Under the pieces are notes generated by a model. That model had not been told where the DNA came from. It saw nothing but the letters and a program-made list of their open reading frames with translations, and ran no database searches. DNA of 64,000 bases from Shinella kummerowiae (GTDB lineage: Bacteria; Pseudomonadota; Alphaproteobacteria; Rhizobiales; Rhizobiaceae): positions 248,001 to 312,000 of the forward strand of contig NZ_WUMK01000008.1 of assembly GCF_009827055.1 (NCBI RefSeq), read 5' to 3'. Both the position numbers and the translations under genes were made by a program. This document shows positions 8,593 through 18,692 of the stretch, piece after piece (the first letter of the stretch is position 1; every line of letters begins with the position of its first letter).

Positions 8593-8786
8593 TGCAGTGG
8601 CATAGGTTTAGCCCGTGCCGCGACGCTGGTTCTTTGTGCCGCACATCCTTGGATCTTTCAAGCGTGGCACCGTGCACGGAACCATTTGGGCCGGTGATGC
8701 GCCAATGCATCGCCATAATCGACTGACAAAAAGACGGCCGTGCCTTTCCAGGGCAAAGAGCCGGCACGAACATGAAAGGATATAAA
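8593..8786 (+). other. Long 5' leader upstream of rplU
   Basis: No gene is seen in this gap between the tRNA and rplU. If the promoter at 8557 is used, about 190 nt of untranslated leader precede rplU. It contains short self-complementary segments such as GTGCC/GGCAC and CGTGCC/GGCACG, the last close to the ribosome site GAAAGGA. Ribosomal protein leaders often carry autoregulatory structures; here that is only a possibility. Confidence 0.35.
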
Positions 8787-9158
8787 ATGTTCGCAGTCAT
8801 CAAGACCGGCGGTAAGCAGTACCGCGTGGCCGCCAACGACGTTCTGACAATCGAAAAGCTGTCGGGCGACGCTGGTGCGAAGATCGAATTCACCGAAGTG
8901 CTGATGGTCGGCGTCGGTGCCGATGCGACGATTGGTGCACCCTTCGTCGAAGGCGCCATCGTCACCGCAGAAGTCGTCGAGCATGGCCGCGCCAAGAAGG
9001 TTATCGCCTTCAAGAAGCGTCGTCGCCAGAACTCGAAGCGCTCGCGCGGCCATCGTCAGCACAACACGACTGTCCGTATCATCGACATCGCCGCAGCCGG
9101 CAAGGCAAAGAAGGCTTCCAAGAAGTCTGAAGCCGCCGCTGAAGCAGCAGCCGAATAA
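8787..9158 (+). CDS. rplU: 50S ribosomal protein L21
   Basis: Large-subunit ribosomal protein bL21, which binds 23S rRNA. The sequence begins [18 protein letters not shown] and contains the conserved basic stretch [16 protein letters not shown] around residues 76-90. 123 residues; a lysine/alanine-rich tail ([15 protein letters not shown]) extends beyond the E. coli protein (103 aa), as often in rhizobia. ATG 8787 is preceded by GAAAGGA; an in-frame ATG five codons upstream overlaps that ribosome site and is rejected. First gene of the rplU-rpmA unit, 25 bp before rpmA. Confidence 0.97.
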   Translation: MFAVIKTGGKQYRVAANDVLTIEKLSGDAGAKIEFTEVLMVGVGADATIGAPFVEGAIVTAEVVEHGRAKKVIAFKKRRRQNSKRSRGHRQHNTTVRIIDIAAAGKAKKASKKSEAAAEAAAE

Positions 9159-9183
9159 TCCGGACAGGTAAAGGAGAACTCCC

Positions 9184-9453
9184 ATGGCACACAAAAAAGC
9201 TGGCGGCTCCTCGCGCAACGGTCGCGATTCCGAGTCCAAGCGCCTTGGCGTGAAGAAGTTCGGCGGCGAAGCCGTCATCGCAGGCAACATTATCGTCCGT
9301 CAGCGCGGCACGCAGTGGCATCCCGGTGCCAATGTCGGCCTGGGCAAGGATCACACGATCTTCGCTCTTACAGCTGGCAATGTGAATTTCCGTACGAAGG
9401 CCAACGGTCGCGTCTACGTGTCTGTCGCCCCGAAAGCGGAAGCAGCGGAATAA
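9184..9453 (+). CDS. rpmA: 50S ribosomal protein L27
   Basis: Ribosomal protein bL27 at the peptidyl-transferase centre. It starts [16 protein letters not shown], the typical form that needs no proteolytic trimming (unlike Firmicutes L27), and continues with LGVKKFGGE and [15 protein letters not shown]. 89 residues, normal length. The AAAGGAG ribosome site lies just before ATG 9184. Cotranscribed with rplU and followed by a strong terminator at 9531. Confidence 0.98.
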   Translation: MAHKKAGGSSRNGRDSESKRLGVKKFGGEAVIAGNIIVRQRGTQWHPGANVGLGKDHTIFALTAGNVNFRTKANGRVYVSVAPKAEAAE

Positions 9454-9530
9454 GCCGGTAGCGCTCTAAAACAGCCGGCGTCTCATCGACCCGGCTGGCG
9501 CTACAGGTTTCAGGCCTGAAGAAGAAAACA

Positions 9531-9564
9531 GGGGAGATGGGGCAACACCCATCTCCCCTTTTTT
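9531..9564 (+). terminator. Strong Rho-independent terminator after rpmA
   Basis: GGGGAGATGGG (9531-9541) pairs with CCCATCTCCCC (9548-9558) around loop GCAACA and is followed by six T. It separates rpmA from the GNAT genes, although the next ATG follows only 18 bp later. Confidence 0.93.
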
Positions 9565-9582
9565 GTTCTGGAGGACTGAACC

Positions 9583-10215
9583 ATGCAAACCGAATTGTTG
9601 AGAGGAGACCAATCGCGGTCTCCCAAGGAAAGGCTGAGGCCTGAACGGTCAAGGACCGATTGCCCGATCTTGCTGTCGCAGAGGCTCGTCATGAGAGCCC
9701 CGCACGAAGACGACATCGACGCCCTTGCCCATCTCGCCAACAACGCCAACATCGCCAACATGGTCGCCCGCATGCCCCACCCTTACACGGTGGCGGATGC
9801 CGCCGATTTCGTGCGACGCACACGCGCCGGCGCGATTGGCAAGTGCGTCTATGCCATTACCAAAGCCGACAACGGCGCCTTCCTCGGTTGCTGCGGTATC
9901 GAACCGCATGAGGACGGACGCACGGTCGAGCTTGGCTATTGGCTGGGCGAGCCCTACTGGAACCAGGGATACGTCACCGAAGCGGCCCACGCGCTGATCG
10001 ACATGGTCTTCCGCACCCGCGACGTCGAGCAGATCGACGCACGCTGCCGGGTCATGAACATCCCGTCGCGCCGGGTCATCCAGAAGTGCGGCTTCCAGTT
10101 CCAGGCGACTGGCATGGTGCAGAGTCTTTCGGTCGGCGGCATGGTGCCCGTCGAATGGTACAGGCTCGACCGCAAGACCTGGGTCTCGCTGAAGAGCTGG
10201 GGAGGCATGCGATGA
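9583..10215 (+). CDS. GNAT family N-acetyltransferase (RimJ/RimL-like), first of a pair
   Basis: Acetyl-CoA-dependent N-acetyltransferase of the RimJ/RimL group. After about 30 charged residues the domain begins ILLSQRLVMRAPHEDDI; the core has LGCCGIEP, ELGYWLGEPYWNQGYVTEAAHALI (acetyl-CoA loop, read in two parts) and the closing VIQKCGFQFQATGM. 210 residues. GGAGGA precedes ATG 9583. It overlaps the second GNAT gene by 4 bp (ATGA), so both are translationally coupled. The pair sits between rpmA and obgE, a placement I recall from other Rhizobiales; the substrate is unknown, and ribosomal protein or GTPase acetylation is only a guess. Confidence 0.88.
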   Translation: MQTELLRGDQSRSPKERLRPERSRTDCPILLSQRLVMRAPHEDDIDALAHLANNANIANMVARMPHPYTVADAADFVRRTRAGAIGKCVYAITKADNGAFLGCCGIEPHEDGRTVELGYWLGEPYWNQGYVTEAAHALIDMVFRTRDVEQIDARCRVMNIPSRRVIQKCGFQFQATGMVQSLSVGGMVPVEWYRLDRKTWVSLKSWGGMR

Positions 10216-10802
10216 ACGCGATGCAAACCCAGATCGACCGCGAGCGCGTCACCGGTCCCGGGCCCTGCCCGGTCGTCACGACGCCGCGTCTCGTGCTGCG
10301 CCCGCATCGCCTGTCCGATGCGGACGCGATCGCCCAGTCGCTTGCCGACTTCCAGGTCTCGCGCATGCTGGCGCGGGTGCCCGCCCCCTATGATCGGCAG
10401 GATGCGACCGAATGGCTCTCGGTCATCACGACCGATCTCTTCGAGGGCTGGGCCTTCGCCATCACCGCAGGAGACGACGTGCATATCGGCTGCGTCTCCT
10501 TCGAGCGCCGCGGCAGCGAATGGGAGCTGGGCTACTGGCTCAACCGCTTCTATTGGGCGCGCGGCTACATGAGCGAGGCGGTGCATGCGGCAACGGCCCG
10601 TTTCCTGATGCGGATGCCGGGCACGGACATCCACTCCGGCATCTTCGCCGACAATGTCGCTTCGCTGAGGGTGCAGGAAAAGACGGGCTTCCGCATCACC
10701 GGATGCAGCGATGTGTTCAGTGTCGCCCGTGGCGCGATGGTGGCGCATATCGAGACACGGCTGGAGCCGGGCGATTTCCGGCCGGCCGCACCACGGCATT
10801 GA
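10212..10802 (+). CDS. GNAT family N-acetyltransferase, second of a pair
   Basis: A second RimJ/RimL-like acetyltransferase of 196 residues. It has the same plan as its neighbour: TTPRLVLRPHRLSDADA at the start of the domain, IGCVSFERRGSEWELGYWL, YWARGYMSEAVHAAT (acetyl-CoA site), and NVASLRVQEKTGFRITG at the end. ATG 10212 overlaps the stop of the first gene (ATGA), with GGGGAGG just upstream, which fixes the start. The two proteins look like an old duplication. It ends just before a terminator hairpin at 10807. Substrate unknown. Confidence 0.88.
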   Translation: MNAMQTQIDRERVTGPGPCPVVTTPRLVLRPHRLSDADAIAQSLADFQVSRMLARVPAPYDRQDATEWLSVITTDLFEGWAFAITAGDDVHIGCVSFERRGSEWELGYWLNRFYWARGYMSEAVHAATARFLMRMPGTDIHSGIFADNVASLRVQEKTGFRITGCSDVFSVARGAMVAHIETRLEPGDFRPAAPRH

Positions 10803-10806
10803 TAGG

Positions 10807-10836
10807 AACCGGGGCGGAGAAATCCGCCCCGGTTTT
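10807..10836 (+). terminator. Terminator after the GNAT pair
   Basis: AACCGGGGCGGA (10807-10818) pairs with TCCGCCCCGGTT (10823-10834) around a GAAA tetraloop and runs into TTTTC. It lies between convergent genes and could also serve the minus-strand gene ending at 10838, though no T run follows on that strand. Confidence 0.85.
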
Positions 10837-10837
10837 C

Positions 10838-12794
<1,957 letters not shown>

Positions 12795-12795
12795 G

Positions 12796-13968
12796 ATGAC
12801 GAAAAACCGCAAACCGCTCGGAAAGTACCGCCGGATTGTGATCAAGATCGGCTCGGCCCTGCTCGTCGACCGGGCGACGGGGCTGAAAAAGGCATGGCTC
12901 GATGCCATGTGCCAGGACATTGCCGCACTGAGGGCCGGCGGCACCGAGGTGCTTGTCGTCTCCTCGGGCGCCATCGCGCTCGGCCGCTCGGTGCTGAACG
13001 TGCCCGCCGGCGTGCTGAAGCTGGAGGAGAGCCAGGCAGCGGCGGCCGTCGGCCAGATCGCGCTCGCCCGTGCCTGGTCGGAAAGCCTGTCGGCCGATGG
13101 CATCGTCGCCGGGCAGATTCTCCTGACGCTCGGCGATACGGAAGAGCGCCGCCGCTATCTCAATGCGCGCGCGACGATAAACCAGCTGCTGAAGCTCGGC
13201 GCGGTGCCGATCATCAACGAGAACGATACGGTCGCCACCACGGAAATCCGCTACGGCGACAACGACCGGCTCGCCGCCCGCGTCGCCACCATGACGGGCG
13301 CCGACCTGCTCGTGCTGCTCTCAGATATCGACGGGCTCTACACGGCCCCGCCACATCTCGACCCCGACGCACGTTTCCTCGAAACGATCGACGCGATCAC
13401 GCCTGACATCGAGGCGATGGCCGGCGGGGCGGCGTCCGAACTGTCGCGCGGCGGCATGCGCACCAAGATCGATGCCGGCAAGATCGCGACGGGCGCCGGC
13501 TGCGCCATGATCATCGCGTCGGGCAAGGTCGACCATCCGCTGCGTGCCGTCGAAGAGGGTGCCCGCTCCTCCTGGTTCGCGCCTTCCGGTTCGCCCGTGA
13601 CGGCGCGTAAAACCTGGATTGCCGGGCAGTTGCAGCCGGCCGGGCGTCTGGAGATCGATGCCGGTGCCGAAACGGCGCTCGCATCGGGCAAGAGCCTGCT
13701 GCCCGCCGGTGTGCGCGGCGTCTGGGGCTCGTTTTCGCGGGGTGACACGGTTTCGATCTATGGCACGAACGGCCGCGAGATTGCCCGTGGGCTTGCCGGC
13801 TACGATGCCGACGAAGCGCGCCTCATCGTCGGCAAGAAATCGGCGGAGATCGCGACCATTCTCGGCTATGCCGGACGCGCTGCGATGGTGCACAGGGACG
13901 ATCTCGTGGTGACCGGCCATTCCACGCCGATCGCCCAGGAGGCGGGGAAGGATTTGAGCCATGCTTGA
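12796..13968 (+). CDS. proB: Glutamate 5-kinase
   Basis: First step of proline synthesis: phosphorylates glutamate to glutamyl 5-phosphate. The N-terminal amino-acid kinase domain (about residues 10-265) has [34 protein letters not shown] and [12 protein letters not shown]; a PUA domain (about 285-365) follows, including [22 protein letters not shown] read in two halves. 390 residues. ATG 12796 lies directly after the obgE stop; the frame is open 15 codons further up inside obgE but has no reason to start there. It overlaps proA by 8 bp. Normally feedback-inhibited by proline. Confidence 0.97.
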   Translation: MTKNRKPLGKYRRIVIKIGSALLVDRATGLKKAWLDAMCQDIAALRAGGTEVLVVSSGAIALGRSVLNVPAGVLKLEESQAAAAVGQIALARAWSESLSADGIVAGQILLTLGDTEERRRYLNARATINQLLKLGAVPIINENDTVATTEIRYGDNDRLAARVATMTGADLLVLLSDIDGLYTAPPHLDPDARFLETIDAITPDIEAMAGGAASELSRGGMRTKIDAGKIATGAGCAMIIASGKVDHPLRAVEEGARSSWFAPSGSPVTARKTWIAGQLQPAGRLEIDAGAETALASGKSLLPAGVRGVWGSFSRGDTVSIYGTNGREIARGLAGYDADEARLIVGKKSAEIATILGYAGRAAMVHRDDLVVTGHSTPIAQEAGKDLSHA

Positions 13969-15238
13969 TCAGGTCAAGACCGACATCGACGCCCTGATGG
14001 CCGAGATCGGCCGCAACGCCCGCGCGGCCGCCCGCCCGCTGGCCATTGCCAGCGCCGAGCAGAAGAACCGCGCGCTGGAGGCCATTGCGGCAGAGATCTT
14101 TGCCGGCCGGGAGGCCATTCTCGCGGCAAACGCCATCGACCTTGCCAATGCCAGGGAAAGCGGCGTTGCCGCCTCCTTCATCGACCGCCTGACGCTGACG
14201 CCCGAGCGCATCGAGGGCATCGCCACGGCGATCCGCGACATCGCGGACCTGAAGGATCCGGTCGGCGATATCATCGCCGAATGGGACCGTCCGAACGGCC
14301 TGCATATCGAGCGCGTGCGCACGCCGCTCGGCGTGATCGGCGTGATCTATGAAAGCCGGCCGAACGTGACGGCGGATGCCGGCGCGCTGTGCCTGAAGGC
14401 CGGCAATGCCGTCATCCTGCGTGGCGGTTCGGACAGCGTAAATTCATCGCAGGCTATCCATTCCTGCCTTGTCGCCGGCCTGAAGAGTACCGGCCTGCCG
14501 GAACATGCGATCCAGTATGTGCCGGTGACCGACCGCGCCGCCGTGGGTGCCATGCTGTCTGGCCTCAACGGATCGATCGACGTCATCGTGCCGCGCGGGG
14601 GGAAAAGCCTCGTCGCGCGGGTGCAGAGCGAGGCGCGCGTACCGGTCTTCGCCCATCTCGAAGGCCTGTGCCATATCTACGTCGACAAATCGGCCGAGCT
14701 CGGCATGGCCCAAAAGATCGTCGTCAACGCCAAGATGCGCCGCACCGGCATCTGTGGTGCTGCGGAAACGCTGCTGATCGACCGCACCGTCGCCGATACG
14801 CATCTGGCACCGCTGGTCGAGGGCCTGCGCGCCTCCGGCTGCGAAGTGCGCGCGACGGAGGAAATCCGCGCCCGCATCCCCGACCTCGTCGCGGCCACGG
14901 AAACGGACTGGTCGACGGAATATCTCGACGCCATCATTTCCGTCTCGCTGGTCGACGGCATTTCCGGCGCGATCGAGCACATCAACCGCTGGTCTTCCGC
15001 CCATACGGAAGCGGTCATCGCCGAGGATCCGGCGGTCGTCGAGCGTTTCTTCGCCGAGATCGATTCGGCGATCCTCGTGCACAACGCCTCCACGCAGTTC
15101 GCCGATGGCGGCGAGTTCGGCATGGGCGGCGAGATCGGCATCGCCACCGGCAAGATGCATGCGCGCGGCCCCGTTGGCGTCGAGCAGCTCACCTCGTTCA
15201 AATACCGGGTGCGCGGCACCGGACAGGTGCGGCCCTGA
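13961..15238 (+). CDS. proA: Glutamate-5-semialdehyde dehydrogenase (gamma-glutamyl phosphate reductase)
   Basis: Second step of proline synthesis: NADPH-dependent reduction of glutamyl 5-phosphate to the semialdehyde. Aldehyde-dehydrogenase fold with [16 protein letters not shown], the nucleotide-site stretch [15 protein letters not shown], and the catalytic cysteine in [12 protein letters not shown] (Cys265). The end carries [17 protein letters not shown] and [11 protein letters not shown], both typical. 425 residues. It starts inside the last codons of proB (ATG 13961), so proB and proA are coupled and can form the channelled complex. Confidence 0.98.
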   Translation: MLDQVKTDIDALMAEIGRNARAAARPLAIASAEQKNRALEAIAAEIFAGREAILAANAIDLANARESGVAASFIDRLTLTPERIEGIATAIRDIADLKDPVGDIIAEWDRPNGLHIERVRTPLGVIGVIYESRPNVTADAGALCLKAGNAVILRGGSDSVNSSQAIHSCLVAGLKSTGLPEHAIQYVPVTDRAAVGAMLSGLNGSIDVIVPRGGKSLVARVQSEARVPVFAHLEGLCHIYVDKSAELGMAQKIVVNAKMRRTGICGAAETLLIDRTVADTHLAPLVEGLRASGCEVRATEEIRARIPDLVAATETDWSTEYLDAIISVSLVDGISGAIEHINRWSSAHTEAVIAEDPAVVERFFAEIDSAILVHNASTQFADGGEFGMGGEIGIATGKMHARGPVGVEQLTSFKYRVRGTGQVRP

Positions 15239-15239
15239 G

Positions 15240-15860
15240 GTGACGTCGGACGCGGTTGCAGACCACTATCTGAAAATGCCGCATGTTGAAAAAGGCATGT
15301 CGGTCGGCCTGTTCGGCGGCTCCTTCAATCCGCCGCACCAGGGCCATGCGCTAGTCGCCGAAACGGCGCTCCGCCGCCTGGGGCTCGATCAGCTCTGGTG
15401 GATGGTGACGCCCGGCAATCCGCTGAAGGACCACCGCGAACTGGCCCCACTCGCCGAGCGTATCCGCCTGAGCGAGGCCATGGCGCCCGGCCCGCGCGTC
15501 AAGGTGACCGCCTTCGAAAAGCGGCTCGGCCAGAACTATACGGCCAAGACGTTGGAACGTGTGCAGGCGCTGAACCGCGGCGTGCACTTCGTCTGGATCA
15601 TGGGTGCCGACAATCTCAAGAATTTCCACAAGTGGCAGAACTGGCAGAAGATCGCCCGAACCTTCCCGATCGCCGTGATCGACCGTCCGGGTTCGACGCT
15701 CTCCTACCTTTCCTCGCGCATGGCAAAAACCTTCGACTATGCCCGTGTTGACGAGGAGGATGCCATGTCGCTGCCCGGTCGCCCAGCGCCCGCCTGGACC
15801 TTCATTCACGGGCCACGTTCGGGGTTAAGTTCCACAGCGTTGCGGACCGCACAGAGCTAA
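15240..15860 (+). CDS. nadD: Nicotinate-mononucleotide adenylyltransferase
   Basis: NAD synthesis enzyme that adenylates nicotinate mononucleotide. The nucleotidyltransferase motif GGSFNPPHQGH is near the N-terminus; WWMVTPGNPLK, TAKTLERV, VWIMGADNLKNFHKWQ and HGPRSGLSSTALR complete the family pattern. The start is uncertain: GTG 15240, one base after the proA stop, gives 206 residues, while ATG 15276 gives 194; neither has a strong ribosome site. Tight linkage to proBA supports the operon. The stop codon overlaps the edge of a repeat-like element at 15857. Confidence 0.93.
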   Translation: MTSDAVADHYLKMPHVEKGMSVGLFGGSFNPPHQGHALVAETALRRLGLDQLWWMVTPGNPLKDHRELAPLAERIRLSEAMAPGPRVKVTAFEKRLGQNYTAKTLERVQALNRGVHFVWIMGADNLKNFHKWQNWQKIARTFPIAVIDRPGSTLSYLSSRMAKTFDYARVDEEDAMSLPGRPAPAWTFIHGPRSGLSSTALRTAQS

Positions 15861-15963
15861 AGCATGTCCAGCCGAAGCGGCATCGCTTCGCCGTCGGATA
15901 ATGCGGTAAAAACAAAAATCTGGAGCAGCTCGGGTGTTTCGAAATTCACCGGAAATGCTCTAG
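15857..15963. repeat. Rhizobial-type intergenic element with terminal inverted repeats
   Basis: CTAAAGCATGTCC at the left end and GGAAATGCTCTAG at the right end are inverted repeats matching at 11 of 13 positions and enclose about 80 bp. The outline (AAGCATGTC start, GGTAAAAACAAAAATCTGGAGC middle, ATGCTCTAG end) resembles a dispersed intergenic repeat I recall from Rhizobium and Agrobacterium genomes. The left end includes the nadD stop codon. Only one copy is in this window. Confidence 0.5.
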
Positions 15964-15989
15964 AGAAAACCATCCATCAGAAGTACGTC

Positions 15990-16018
15990 TTGAAACTGGC
16001 ACCTATTGATGCCTACAT
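15990..16018 (+). promoter_or_regulatory. Candidate promoter for rsfS
   Basis: TTGAAA at 15990-15995, a 17-bp spacer, then CTACAT at 16013-16018. Close to the rhizobial consensus CTTGAC-N17-CTATAT. It would start transcription near 16025, upstream of all possible rsfS starts. Confidence 0.5.
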
Positions 16019-16051
16019 TTAGTATGTACCGGTCCGGTATGCCGGTACGAG

Positions 16052-16498
16052 ATGTGCTGTCCTGGTACCCAGAAAGGAACGAACCTGACAACAGTGCACG
16101 CAAAGGGAAGCGCCAAAAGCGTTTTCTCGAAAAGCCCGGGACGTGGCGACGATGCCGCCGACCGTGCGCTTCAACTGGTCCTCGCAAGCCTCGAGGACTC
16201 CAAGGCAGAAGATATCGTCAGCATCAACATTGCCGGTAAATCGGCGCTGGGCGACTACATGGTGGTCGTGTCCGGACGCTCGAACCGTCATGTCATGGCG
16301 ATCGCCGATCACCTCATTTCCGATCTCAAGGACGAAGGCCTGGGCAATGCCCGTGTCGAAGGCCTCGAGGCGGGCGACTGGGTGCTGATCGACGCGGGCG
16401 ATATCATCATCCACGTGTTCCGGCCGGAAGTCCGGGAGTTCTACAACATCGAACGGATGTGGGCAGCTCCCGAGATCGAGGACGGCACCGTACACTGA
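16052..16498 (+). CDS. rsfS: Ribosome silencing factor
   Basis: RsfS/Iojap protein that binds L14 (uL14) and blocks subunit joining in starved cells. The core is ALQLVLASLEDSKAEDIVS, ALGDYMVVVSGRSNRHVMAI, and the C-terminal GDWVLIDAGDIIIHVFRPEVREFYNIERMW read in parts. Coordinates use the first ATG, but the real start may be later: the ribosome site AAAGGA (16073-16078) is spaced correctly for a CTG at 16085 giving (M)TTVHAKGSA, and a GTG follows at 16094. The first 11 residues from ATG 16052 (MCCPGTQKGTN) do not look like family sequence. 137-148 residues depending on start. Confidence 0.93.
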   Translation: MCCPGTQKGTNLTTVHAKGSAKSVFSKSPGRGDDAADRALQLVLASLEDSKAEDIVSINIAGKSALGDYMVVVSGRSNRHVMAIADHLISDLKDEGLGNARVEGLEAGDWVLIDAGDIIIHVFRPEVREFYNIERMWAAPEIEDGTVH

Positions 16499-16626
16499 GC
16501 AATTCCGGCAAAGCGCGACGCGGCTTTGCGTCCGGAATTGCGCATCGCGATAACGCCGGGCACCTGTCCGGTGAAGAACAGGGGTGACGCGATTTCGCGC
16601 CACCGTGAACGGACAGGACGAAGGCA

Positions 16627-17109
16627 ATGCGGGTTGGACTTTTTTCGGTGGGACGGCTGAAGGCCGGCCCGGAGAAGGATCTTGCGGCCCGCTACATTGA
16701 CCGTTTCGCGAAGGCCGGTCCCGCCATCGGCCTCGAACTCGGCAAACTTGCCGAAGTCGGCGAAAGCCGCGCCGGCAATGCCGAGACGCGCAAGCGCGAG
16801 GAAGCGGCGATGCTGGAAAAGGCGCTGCCCGACGGCGCCGTGCTGATCCTGCTCGACGAGCGCGGCAAATCGCTCGATTCACCCGCCTTTGCCGATCTCA
16901 TCGCCGGTTTCCGCGACGGCGGCAAACGCGATCTGATGATCGCCATCGGCGGCGCCGACGGGCTCGATCCGGCGCTCTACGCCCGCGCCGACGCCACCCT
17001 CTGCCTCGGCAAACTCACCTGGCCGCACCAGCTCGTGCGCATTCTCCTCGCCGAGCAGCTCTATCGCGCCGTCACCATTCTGTCCGGCCACCCGTATCAC
17101 CGCAGCTGA
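16627..17109 (+). CDS. rlmH: 23S rRNA (pseudouridine1915-N3)-methyltransferase RlmH
   Basis: SPOUT-fold methyltransferase that modifies pseudouridine 1915 in helix 69 of 23S rRNA. The conserved C-terminal half carries MIAIGGADGLDPALY (knot, AdoMet site) and LTWPHQLVRILLAEQLYRA, ending HPYHRS, the typical terminal motif. 160 residues, family length. It follows rsfS after 128 bp with no terminator visible, the order seen widely in bacteria (rsfS-rlmH). Confidence 0.97.
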   Translation: MRVGLFSVGRLKAGPEKDLAARYIDRFAKAGPAIGLELGKLAEVGESRAGNAETRKREEAAMLEKALPDGAVLILLDERGKSLDSPAFADLIAGFRDGGKRDLMIAIGGADGLDPALYARADATLCLGKLTWPHQLVRILLAEQLYRAVTILSGHPYHRS

Positions 17110-17261
17110 CATGCGCAATCGCCACGCAAGGCTGGAAGCGCAGGGTGGCAGAGGCCGTATTTTTGGCGCTGTTTGTTGCCCAAGTGATTCCGTGATCGCG
17201 GGATTTCTTGGCGAAAGCGCCAAATCAGCTTAGAGCGGTGGGAACGGACGTTCGGGAGACG

Positions 17262-18692
17262 ATGAGGAAAACCGGCACAATCAACCGGGATGAAGGGTTT
17301 GGCCGCCTGCTGCGACCGGCTTTGCTTTCGGCTGCCATCATGCTGGCCATTGCACCCCATCCGATTGCCGCCGAGCCGAACGAGGCCGAGGTCACGCAGG
17401 AAAAGACCGGTTCGCTGCCGAAGGCCGAACCTGATCCGGCCGCAGCCCTGGCACTTCGCCGCGACAGCACGCGCCGGGAGCTGGAAACGCTCTCCCAGTC
17501 GATCACCGTCTCGACGGAAAAGACAAAAGCGCTGGAAGCGGAAATCGCCACGCTCGAAAAATCGCGGCAGAGCCTGCGCGAGGCGATCGTCAAATCCGCC
17601 GCCACGCGCAAGGACATGGAAGAGAAGATCCTCGCCGGCGAAAAGCGGCTGGAGGGCATGCGCGAGCGCGAGGCCGGTGTGCGCGCCTCGCTGCACGACC
17701 GTCGCGGCCTTCTGGCGGAGGTGCTGGCGGCCCTCCAGCGCATGGGCCGCAACCCGCCGCCCGCCTTGCTGGTGACGCCCGAAGACGCGCTGTCTTCCGT
17801 GCGCAGCGCCATTCTTCTTGGCGCGGTCGTGCCGGGTATCCGCAAGGAAACCAATGCGCTTGTCGACGACCTTGCAGCCCTGATGGACATCAAGAGCGAT
17901 ATCGACCGCGAAAAGACCGAGCTGACCGACGCGATGCAGGTGCGCATCGAGGAAGAGAAGCGCTCGGAGCTGCTGGTCGCCCAGAACGAGGCTCTGGCGG
18001 AAAACAACAACCGCACGCTGGCAGCCGAACGCCGGCGCGCCGGCGAACTCGCAGCCCGCGCGACCAGCCTCGAAGGCCTGATCGGCAGCCTGGAGCGCGA
18101 CATCGGCTCGGTGCGCGATGCGGCCGCCCTTGCCCGCGCCAAGGAAGAGGAACTGCGCAACCTGAGCGCGGCCGAGCGGGAGAAGGCGCGGGCCATCGCG
18201 CGCGATGCGGTGCCCGACAAAAACCGCATTGCTCCGGCATACGAATTCTCCGAACTGCAGGCAAAACTCGATTATCCCGTGGCAGGCGACGTTCTGCGCC
18301 GATTTGGCGAAGCGGACGGCACCGGCCATGATTCGCAGGGGCTGACGCTGGCCGCCAATCCGGGCGCGCTGGTCACGGCGCCGTCGGATGGCTGGATCGT
18401 CTTTGCCGGCACGTTCCGCAGTTATGGGCGCATGATCATCCTGAATGCCGGGGCGGGCTACCATCTTGTTCTCTCCGGCATGGACCGGGTGAATGTACGA
18501 GAGGGTCAATTCGTCGTGGCGGGAGAGCCGCTTGCCGTGATGGGTGAAAAAAGGGTTGCGAGTGTCAACGCTTTGACGCTGGAAACAGACAAGCCGACAC
18601 TTTACATTGAATTCCGAAAGAACGGAAAACCGGTTGATTCCCGGCCGTGGTGGTCCGCAAAATATTCTGGAAAGGCACGCAATGATACGTAG
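17262..18692 (+). CDS. EnvC-like murein hydrolase activator with degenerate LytM domain
   Basis: Secreted coiled-coil protein with a C-terminal M23/LytM domain, like EnvC, which activates amidases at the septum. The signal peptide is LLRPALLSAAIMLAIAP ending near PIAA. About residues 50-310 are heptad-like, charged coiled coil. In the LytM domain the metal ligands of active M23 enzymes are missing: GHDSQGLTLAANPG lacks HxxxD, and the final HxH position reads TLYIEFRKNGKPVD. So it should be regulatory, not catalytic. ATG 17262 follows GGGAG; the open frame extends to a TTG at 17208. 476 residues. It overlaps ctpA by 11 bp. Confidence 0.9.
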   Translation: MRKTGTINRDEGFGRLLRPALLSAAIMLAIAPHPIAAEPNEAEVTQEKTGSLPKAEPDPAAALALRRDSTRRELETLSQSITVSTEKTKALEAEIATLEKSRQSLREAIVKSAATRKDMEEKILAGEKRLEGMREREAGVRASLHDRRGLLAEVLAALQRMGRNPPPALLVTPEDALSSVRSAILLGAVVPGIRKETNALVDDLAALMDIKSDIDREKTELTDAMQVRIEEEKRSELLVAQNEALAENNNRTLAAERRRAGELAARATSLEGLIGSLERDIGSVRDAAALARAKEEELRNLSAAEREKARAIARDAVPDKNRIAPAYEFSELQAKLDYPVAGDVLRRFGEADGTGHDSQGLTLAANPGALVTAPSDGWIVFAGTFRSYGRMIILNAGAGYHLVLSGMDRVNVREGQFVVAGEPLAVMGEKRVASVNALTLETDKPTLYIEFRKNGKPVDSRPWWSAKYSGKARNDT

